Source of the DNA: Hemileia vastatrix
Lineage: Eukaryota; Basidiomycota; Pucciniomycetes; Pucciniales; Zaghouaniaceae
Assembly: GCA_030280995.1 (NCBI GenBank)
Contig: JASXTE010000005.1
Location: 22,437,001-22,501,000 of the forward strand
Reading direction: 5' to 3'
DNA length: 64,000 bases
The position numbers were made by a program, and so were the translations under genes. A model generated the notes under the pieces. The model saw only the letters and a program-made list of their open reading frames with translations. It had not been told where the DNA came from and searched no databases. This document shows, one piece after another, positions 56,826 to 64,000 of the stretch. How positions within the stretch are numbered: the first letter of the stretch is position 1; the number at the start of each line of letters is the position of its first letter.

Positions 56826-57704
56826 ATGGATAATGTAAAACAAAACCCGCCAGCTGCGATCGAGAATTGTAGTAGTCATCTGGAAGTCAATCTGATTACC
56901 ACTACAAGCAATCCAAAAAGCTTGCATCCACGTCTCAACACAACTATTTCTATTGCTCTACCACCATCTCCAATCTCTTTGCCTTCTCGACTTTCGGTTT
57001 TGTATCTTCATTACCATCAAATTCCGCCTTCTTTTATCATTGATCGATTTCAACTGGAGTGGCTTCATAATCATGGGGATCTTGGGCTAGTAGACTATAA
57101 ACTCATGGTTTCTATCATTGGTAATGAAGATCTGGAGTCTCCACTCTTGGAATCTGTGAAAAACAAAACTAGTAGCGTATTGGTACCAGTATGGAAGCTT
57201 CCAAGCGATTGGGATGTAGCCGAGCAAAATGATAAAACTTGTCTGATAAAAACATTCTCAATTGTACTACCATTGCACTCGAGGTATTTAGAGCCAAGTC
57301 TTACGAACCGCTCCAGAATTGCTATAGTGGATCCACCAAAAGTATTTTGGTCTAGTGACGGCGGCAACACATCAGAGAAACGTCAGTTACTTACATTCTA
57401 TTATTTTATTTCCTCATTGTTCGGCATTAAAGCTTAGTAGATCAAGCTGATATATTCCATTTTTTCTTACATGTCCCGTTTGGTGCAAACAGACATAGGA
57501 TTGGTAATTAAAAGTGATTCCTCTCCACTAAAGCTCCATGTTCCAGTTGGTAATTCAATAGATAATGAGTGGAGCGGATATATAACCATACTGACTGTAT
57601 GGGGATGTGTGCTGTACATCATGTATTGTCTGTGGAAAGCTCATCAGAAGCAATCACAGCTACTACGAAGTGTGATCACCCAAGAAAAGAAGAAAATGCA
57701 ATAG
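56826..57704 (+). CDS. PIGX: PIG-X/PBN1 homologue, GPI mannosyltransferase I subunit
   Basis: Two exons: 56826-57381 and 57493-57704. The 111-bp intron has donor GTCAGT and acceptor GCAAACAG; the codon split (C + AC) keeps the frame, giving 255 residues. Family motifs in order: SLHPRLNTTISI (residue about 30), VLYLHYHQIPPSFIIDRFQL (about 60), GNEDLESPLLES (about 100), PLHSRYLEPS (about 155), IVDPPKVFWSSD and, from exon 2, LKLHVPVGNSIDN. A single membrane helix, GYITILTVWGCVLYIMYCLW, lies near the C-terminus with a short charged tail after it. Most of the protein would lie in the ER lumen, where it stabilises the catalytic subunit (PIG-M/Gpi14) that adds the first mannose to GPI anchors. No obvious signal peptide is seen at the chosen ATG; the next upstream frame is closed. 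Confidence 0.93.
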
Positions 57705-58045
57705 ATGATTCCAGTGAACATGACATAAAGAATAATTACTTAAAGCATTCACCATCATTGTGGTAAACGTTTGGTTGAGAAGTACAATTTACAGATGAGT
57801 ATGAATATATTTTCAGTTGCCATACAGAAAATTTACATCATCCTTTTCTTTGACCTCTCCTTCCTGCTGCTGTAACTTGAATTTTCAAGGTTGTCTTTCC
57901 AACTTGCCGCATGCCGATTAATTGACTGCTCTGAGGATGCTAATAAAGGATGATATTATGCTCTTTGTTAATAAGCTTGGTATATCACTTTTGCTTGGTG
58001 GATGATACATTTGGTTTATAGTGATGTTATCATTTACTGATCTTT
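57705..58045. other. 3' flank of PIG-X
   Basis: AT-rich with no gene. It should hold the PIG-X 3' UTR; AATAAA-like words are present but no single terminator stands out. Confidence 0.45.
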
Positions 58046-58050
58046 GTAAA

Positions 58051-60052
58051 TGTCAGCCTGGATATTCCTAGGACTGCGTAAAAATTGCTTATAAATTATG
58101 TCAAACACATGTAGTACACATGAGAACAATAAATAAAGGTATACAAGTTGTATACATAAGTGAAATCAATGATTAAACACAATATATACCATTATAATAC
58201 CTTATATACATGCATATATCCACCTTTTATAAGTCTTATGTACATAATAGGGGGTATCAAAGTTAGAAATTTGTAATTATTTTAAAGGTATTTTGCAATG
58301 CAAAAAGAAAGCCACAAACTTGACATCAATTCTCAGTAAGAAGCTGTTTTGGGGGCACAACATGGCATATATTAAAAAATAATCATGGTTGATTTGGGGG
58401 AAAAAGAGGTATTTTGGAATGGAAGATTTCTAACATTGATACCCCCTAATATCAAGTTGGAATATGTCAGGGTAATCTAATGAACCTTAAACATAAGGCT
58501 ACATAATTCTTAAGTAGACTTAAAGCTGTTGTTTTCACAGTTTTATGGAAAAAGCAAGAAAAGCATCAGCCTGGATATTCCCAGGACTAAGTAAAATCTG
58601 CTTATAATTTATGTTAAACACATGTAGTACACACAGGAAAAATAAATAAGAGTATATATAAATGAAATCAATGATTAAACACAATATATGCCATTATAAT
58701 ACCTTATATACACACATATATCCACCTTTTATAAGTCTCATGTACTTAATATTAAGTTGAAATATGTCTGGGTAATCTAAAGAACCTTAAACATAAGGCT
58801 ACATAATTTTTAAGTAGACTTAAAGCTGTTGTTTTCATTGTTTTATGGAAAAAACAAGAATTGTGCTTTGAATCACTTAAAAGCTGAATATATGCACTAT
58901 AAATATATTACTATTAAAAATGCGCCTTCCAGATCAATTTGTCTTAATTAGGACTATTGATTTGGCTATTCAAATGCATAAAAATAACACTTTTCAAATT
59001 TGGTGTTTTTTATGCCAGAAATGGCTTCTGTGTACTGGCCACATACTGCCTGCATTTTTCCCACATGAATAGCTTTATTTTTAGCAAAGTTAGCTTTTCA
59101 CACTATGATAACCCCACATTGTATGCCCATTATGGGAAAACATGCTAAAATAAGTGACAGGTGTGAGAGGTGCTTATATAGTGTCCTAATTTAATTATTA
59201 GTGGATTGACCTCATTATATGCACTAATTGCATTAAAACCTCAAGATTGGCACCTTAAATTCAATACCATGCTTAAATTTGCCTAAATTAGCCAAGGATT
59301 TACCCATGCAAGCGCCTGTCAAGGACTGCATTCAGTCACCCCACATCTCATGCCCTTTTTTTGGGTATCTCAGTGGTTTCTCAGTCAATATTGGTCATAA
59401 TTGGATGGGGATTTCATGTAGTAATTTGGATTTATTAGCCCCTTCATTTTTACTGTTAATCCCCCTTAATATTGTGTAATATTTAGTGTTATTATTTTTT
59501 TTTCAGTCTTTTATTTTAAGGCATTACCCGCAAATACTCTCTTTTTTGCTTATTCTTTTATTTTGATGGATTATCCCTATTACTCCAGGATTTTGGTGGG
59601 TGATATCATTCTAATTGTGTTATTGGACATTTCTTATGTTGATGGACAGGTGTAAAAGCTAAAATGAGGTGTCATTGGCCATGTATAGGACTGGTAAATC
59701 AGGGGGATACATTGGAGGATTATTGGGTGTAAAAGGAGGGGTTTTTTAGCCTTATTTTCTACATTCTTTATCATTACAATTAAAACAAATAATCATTACA
59801 ATTACAATACATATCAATAGTACCTCTAAAGGTCTTTGAATAGTGTTTCAATTATTATATCTATTTTTCTACCAACCATAAGATTGTAACCCATTTATAA
59901 TTTTTGAGATGAAAATTACTGAGACCCTTATATTAAGTTATATTTTACTACTTATTGGTTTTTCAATACAGTATTTATATAAAACCATTAAAATCTTCTA
60001 GGTAACTGACTATCAAGCTATTCACGTCTTTTTAATTGAACTCAGCCTGATA
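58051..60052 (+). mobile_element. Family II LTR with internal duplication
   Basis: Starts TGTCAGCCTGGATATTCC and ends GAACTCAGCCTGATA, flanked by GTAAA (58046-58050) and GCAAA (60053-60057), a near-perfect 5-bp duplication. The second part (58564-60052) aligns with the complete 1482-bp LTR at 25194-26675. The first part (58051-58563) repeats the first 310 or so bases of that LTR and additionally holds the 197-bp element at 58250. A partial tandem duplication inside the LTR explains both. Confidence 0.8.
58250..58446. mobile_element. Small terminal-inverted-repeat element (MITE)
   Basis: 197 bp. The terminal repeats of about 22 bp are GGGGGTATCAAAGTTAGAAA and GGGGGTATCAATGTTAGAAA. TAATA flanks it on both sides (58245-58249 and 58447-58451). 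The second LTR part (58741-58760) and the LTR at 25194 show the empty site with a single TAATA. There is no coding capacity. The ends resemble the right end of composite element B. Confidence 0.92.
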
Positions 60053-60057
60053 GCAAA

Positions 60058-60830
60058 TACAAAGATTATGAACAAACTTTCTTGTAGAAACTCATTTTTA
60101 GAAGGAGAATAAGTATATGAATTAGAAAATTACTATTATTAAAAGTAGTGATTGGGAGTGAAAACCCATGATATTTAAAATTAGAAATTAAAAAAAAGAA
60201 AGCACATCAATAATTTCAAGCAAGTAACTAATGTTTGTGTGTAAATTTGATATGATGAGAAATTTTAAGCTCTACATGAGAAAGACAAAAAAAGGGAGGT
60301 GTTATGGTAGAAGTTAGGTTTAGTTAAGTTACACAGAAAGTGATCTAAATAGTGTGCTGGTACCCGCCAAGATGTTACTCATTCAAACCAGAGAGTGGAA
60401 GAGGCCAGGCTAACTTACCCATGGTTTTGGGTACTGGCACAATAGGAGGCCTTAAAGGTGTCTCCTTTTTGGCTGCTTCAGAGATCACCTTTCTATTTTT
60501 GGTGTCTCCTAGCTGCAGTGTCACAGATTTTTTAAACACCTTTCAAATAGTTGCAGCCATCATATACTAAGTGATATGGTTTAATAAATTACTTACAGTT
60601 CCCGGAAGTGGGTCCTTGTGATTTTTTTGCATAAAGCCTTCCACCTACCACAACTTTAACCGGCTCCCACCACCTGACACTTGCCTCAATCTCCTCAAGA
60701 TCTTGGTATTTTCCTTCTCATCTCTTTCTCTATGTCTTGGTATATTAAAAGGTATGTTTCTCACTTTTATTCTCACTTTTTTTAATAGATTTTTATTTCT
60801 TGATGGGCACTTCACAAGCTGGCACAAAGC
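60058..60830. other. No gene recognised; possible 5' part of a Tc1 element
   Basis: AT-rich to 60330, then more balanced (60350-60700). No terminal repeat of the downstream transposase was found. Confidence 0.4.
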
Positions 60831-60834
60831 AAGT

Positions 60835-61292
60835 AATAGACAAAAAACAAAAAATGGTTGTTGGAATGGTCAGGGGGGCTCTTGGACTTCTTCTGTTGCT
60901 CATGAATTGGCAATAACTAATTACACAGTCTGCACCATCATGAAGAGATGGAACCAAGATGTGTGTGTTGAAATGGGCATATGTCCTGTCCCTCCATACA
61001 AAAAAATGAGCACAACATGTACCAACTCACCTGAATCCTCTTCAAAACATGACACAGTTTTCTGAGTGACATATCAGATATTCTCAAAACAAAAATATAA
61101 ACCTGAACTGTTCACAAGTGTATCCATGATTTGGGCTTTCAAAAAAGGGTGGTAGTCAAAAAACCCTTCATTAATGAACTTCACCACCAGAAAAAATTGG
61201 TTTTTGCTTGCAAATAGCAACATTGGAAAGTCACTAATTGGAAGCAATTTATTTGGTCAAACAATTCATCTTTTGATTTTGGTGATATTGCT
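60835..61292 (+). pseudogene. Tc1/mariner-type transposase remnant, cut by an LTR
   Basis: One frame (to 61065) holds a helix-turn-helix region: SWTSSVAHELAITNYTVCTI followed by MKRWNQDVCVEM. In other frames downstream come TVHKCIHDLGFQKR, VVVKKPFINELHHQKKLVFA, QHWKVTNWKQFIWSNNSSFD. This is the Tc1 order, in which the last motif normally contains the first catalytic Asp (W-S/T-D-E-S). Here that Asp reads Asn. The sequence stops at 61292 where the family III LTR begins; the C-terminal half is not in the window. Confidence 0.8.
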
Positions 61293-62567
61293 TGTTGGGG
61301 AGTCATCTAGAGGAAAGAAGAGAATTACTGAAGAAACAGAAGAAGGAAAGGAAGCAAGGAGAAACAAAAATAAATCAAGGAACTAACTACAACTAAACAA
61401 GAAAATAAGAAGTAAACAAAAATCAACTATTGGATGTAACAGGTTTATATGAGTCAAGTAAGTATTTTTATTTATCTCCACTATATTTAAACAAAATAAA
61501 CAAACAAACCACTCTTAAAGAAACCTTGTATATAGGTTAATCATTCAATTTATGTAATTGAAATGCAGTAGTAAAATTGATAGAATAAAGACTAATAATT
61601 GTAAAAAAAAAATTATTTTATAAATTTTAAGTAATGTAAGTAATGGTGACTACAAAGTGAGAAGCCAAAAAATTTGAATAGGTAAATGATGTCCTCTGAC
61701 ACATTACTAAGGGTACAAAAGAAAAGAAAAAAAATAAAATGAAGTGTTACAGAAAAAAAAGGGTTCTATGTAACTATTTACAAAAACAGAACAAAAAACC
61801 CCAATTTATCCATCCCTTTAGACCCTATAGCCATGTAAGAGATGAAATAGGGTACCAATTTTATCAACAACAGAAAAAATGTAACTATAGTAATTACAAA
61901 CACGTTACATTTTGTTGTATTGTGAAAAATCAAAATTTTTAATGAAACAAATATTTTTTACACTATTTGAGACATAAATTTATTTAAATCTAACTAATAT
62001 GGCTTAGAAAATTTTGAGTAATCAATTTAATCAGTTTCAATATTTTAATAAATGTGGTAATTAAATTAATATTTTAATAAAGTCAGTTTTATTAAAATAA
62101 AACAATTATATTTTAAAATAAAAGGTTTACTTGATTAATGTATTTGTTTAATTAATTAATTAATTATTTTATTCTATTTTATTACTCAAATTGTGAGAAA
62201 AATGGAGTGCCCAATAAATTTTTAAAGTATTTCTATTCTTATGATTTAATCTATATAATTAATTAAATAATTACATTATAAGTTTATGTTTTCACTTAAA
62301 ATATTTTGTAATTAATTAATTATAAATTTATAATCATTAAGTACATAAAAACATACTAATCTTTTTATAGAATATAATTTTATATTGTATTTAAATGTAT
62401 TTACATTATATATAATAATAAAATTAATATAAAAATTTATTTTAAACATATTGTTATATAATTTTAATTTAATATAATATATAACTTTTATATATTTTAA
62501 ATACAATTTTCTCTTATTTTAATTTAACATAAGATTTTAATTCTCTTTCAATATAGCCTGGCTAACA
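61293..62567 (-). mobile_element. 3' LTR, family III, of a Gypsy element
   Basis: 1275 bp. On the minus strand it begins TGTTAGCCAGGCTATATTG and ends near CTAGATGACTCCCCAACA, matching both ends of the LTR at 42443-43909. It is directly followed on the right by a polypurine tract and integrase coding, so it is the 3' LTR of a minus-strand element whose rest lies beyond 63235. Confidence 0.85.
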
Positions 62568-63235
62568 CTCCCTCACTCTAAAAAAACAATTAAAAAAATG
62601 TTAAGATTTTTTCTTTTTATATTTCTTCAAAGAGTATAGAGGTTAGAAATTTCTTTTTCAGGTATCCAAATATCATTCTCATATGATTTATTTCTATATC
62701 TCAATAAATATTCAGTACCTTTCTCAGAAGTGATAATTCTATCATTGAGAATATCATCAATTTCTGCAGTTTCTGTGACTTCTTGAGGATTTTTCTCATG
62801 TCTACCTTTCCTTTTAGGAAATAAGTCACTGTTGGAAGTATAAGGTTTAAGTAAGGAGATGGGGAAACCGGGATGTTTTATATCATAGGAAGAATACAAT
62901 AATACTTCTACTGCATTATCACCAACTATTCTTTTAACAAAAAATGGTCCCACAAAAGGATCCTTTAGTTTGTTATTTCCTTGTAAATTGAAGTTGACTG
63001 TAGATATCAGTACTTCATAGCCCTTTTTAAATGTGTATTACTTATGGTATTTATCCAATCTTTTCTTTTCATATTAAATTGCCTTATCAATACAACTTTG
63101 AGCATGTTTTCCACATAGTTGTTGAATTTGAATAAAAGATTTAATACCAGAGTGAAGTTTCAACTTTGGTAATTAATTATTGAGAATTCAAGCTGGAGTA
63201 TTTGGGACATAACCTAGCCAGAGCTCAAAAGGTTT
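62568..63235 (-). pseudogene. Integrase C-terminus and chromodomain of the family III Gypsy element
   Basis: Minus strand. The open part 62627-62953 reads GPFFVKRIVGDNAVEVLLYS, HPGFPISLLKPY and a chromodomain (EIDDILNDRIITSEKGTEYL, then LRYRNKSYENDIWIPEKEIS). It is a clear relative of 34789-35301. Upstream to 63235 the integrase KPFELWLGYVPNT region is recognisable but carries stops. Exactly after KPFEL the coding is cut by the family I LTR. A polypurine tract (GAGTGAGGGAG, minus strand) lies at 62568-62579. Confidence 0.88.
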
Positions 63236-64000
63236 TGTCAGTATAGTCTAGTATGTAAGTATGATATAATAGTGTTATTTTATGGTCCTACTACTTATTA
63301 ATAAATGATTTAGTGATTAAACCTCAGGGGAAGACTAATAGAATAGTTATACTCAAATAAAACTCACAATACTTGGATTTAAATGCATGCTAGTGGTGGA
63401 AAATAGAAGAATAAAATATAGTTATAGCTTTTATAAAGATAATATCAATTTATAAGGGCTTTATAATATATTTCTGAATGCTAATAATTGTATTGTAGTG
63501 TTTGTTTGAAGTGTAGTAATTGAATGATGATAATAAACTGTCAAAATCCCTCCTTACTTATACCCAAATCCACTGGAGTGCACAGACCTTCAATCCAGAT
63601 GATGTCACTGCTATCCCCGGCAATTACAGCACTGTGAGGGCCCATCACCTCCCCATGGCGTCCACTTCAAGCAGTTTCAACACCCAGACCTCCAGTAAGG
63701 ACCATCCATCACTATTAATAATAACACAGAGTCATACCATAAATAGAAAACCCAGATAAAAGCGGATACCATAAAGAAACAGGTAAAATAAATGATCAAA
63801 AAGAGATTTAATGAAACTAAAAGCATATAAAGGAAACAAATAAAATGTCCAAGCCACCAATAACATCCCCAAGCATCCACATTAACCCAAAAACATCTTT
63901 CCAACCCATAAATCCGTGAATAACCATCCAAGGAAGTAATTTTAGTTGTCCAAACTGGGTGTATGCGCCTGATATAGGTGTCTATACTTCTGTAGGCGTT
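63236..64000 (-). mobile_element. Family I LTR, partial at the right edge
   Basis: The first 765 bases match 33484-34248 closely (complement of the LTR end: TGTCAGTATAGTCTAGTAT). GGTTT precedes it (63231-63235) as the probable target duplication. Whether a full element follows cannot be seen. The frames at 63520-63931 are LTR sequence. Confidence 0.93.

Noticed and set aside
60352..60570. Possible gene upstream of the Tc1 remnant
   Set aside because: 72 codons with no recognised motif, splice site or conservation evidence.

Overview
The window looks like nuclear DNA of a filamentous basidiomycete with a large, AT-rich, transposon-filled genome. A rust fungus (Pucciniales) is my best guess. 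This rests on the very low GC content, short introns with fungal-type splice sites, and the gene families present: chromodomain Ty3/Gypsy elements, PIF/Harbinger, Tc1 and MULE remnants, rust-type Myb/SANT-like genes and Tet-like 2OG-Fe(II) oxygenases. The organism is an inference. No ribosomal RNA, intact tRNA or mitochondrial feature was found.

Only two ordinary host genes are clear. They sit head to head at 55.4-57.7 kb: a tRNA-splicing endonuclease subunit Sen15 homologue on the minus strand (four exons resolved, N-terminus open) and a PIG-X/PBN1 homologue on the plus strand (two exons), the latter a subunit of GPI mannosyltransferase I. A possible third host exon runs off the left edge (minus strand, 1-148). 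An SNF2-type ATPase at 22.6-24.1 kb is broken.

Layout. 0-9 kb: AT-rich DNA with three copies of a 30-bp hairpin-forming repeat (429-772) and a dense run of about a dozen unrelated, mostly perfect hairpins (1927-2671). 9-15 kb: an old solo LTR and a minus-strand gag remnant with a primer-binding-like site, then a tandem repeat. 15-31 kb: decayed retroelement coding remnants on both strands, the SNF2 pseudogene, a 1.48-kb solo LTR, a broken cysteine-rich two-exon gene and a chromodomain integrase split by a solo LTR. 31-55 kb: two direct copies (A and B) of a composite element. Each copy holds a pyrimidine-rich leader, a Tet-like oxygenase gene (+), a minisatellite and a Myb/SANT-like gene (-). 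A decayed Harbinger transposase lies at the start of copy B. Copy A has been hit by a 8.9-kb Gypsy element, a solo LTR, a MULE and a tRNA-derived SINE; most carry visible target-site duplications, and copy B serves as the empty-site reference. 58-64 kb: an LTR with an internal duplication that holds a small TIR element, then a Tc1-like transposase cut by one Gypsy LTR, whose element is in turn cut by another LTR at the right edge.

The mobile genes are nearly all inactivated by stops or frameshifts. The nested Gypsy element is the youngest, with two 1177-bp LTRs that look almost identical. The most unusual items are the hairpin array, its sequence words reappearing in the SEN15/PIG-X intergenic region, and the paired Tet-like/Myb-like cargo whose right end resembles the ends of the small element nested at 58.25 kb.
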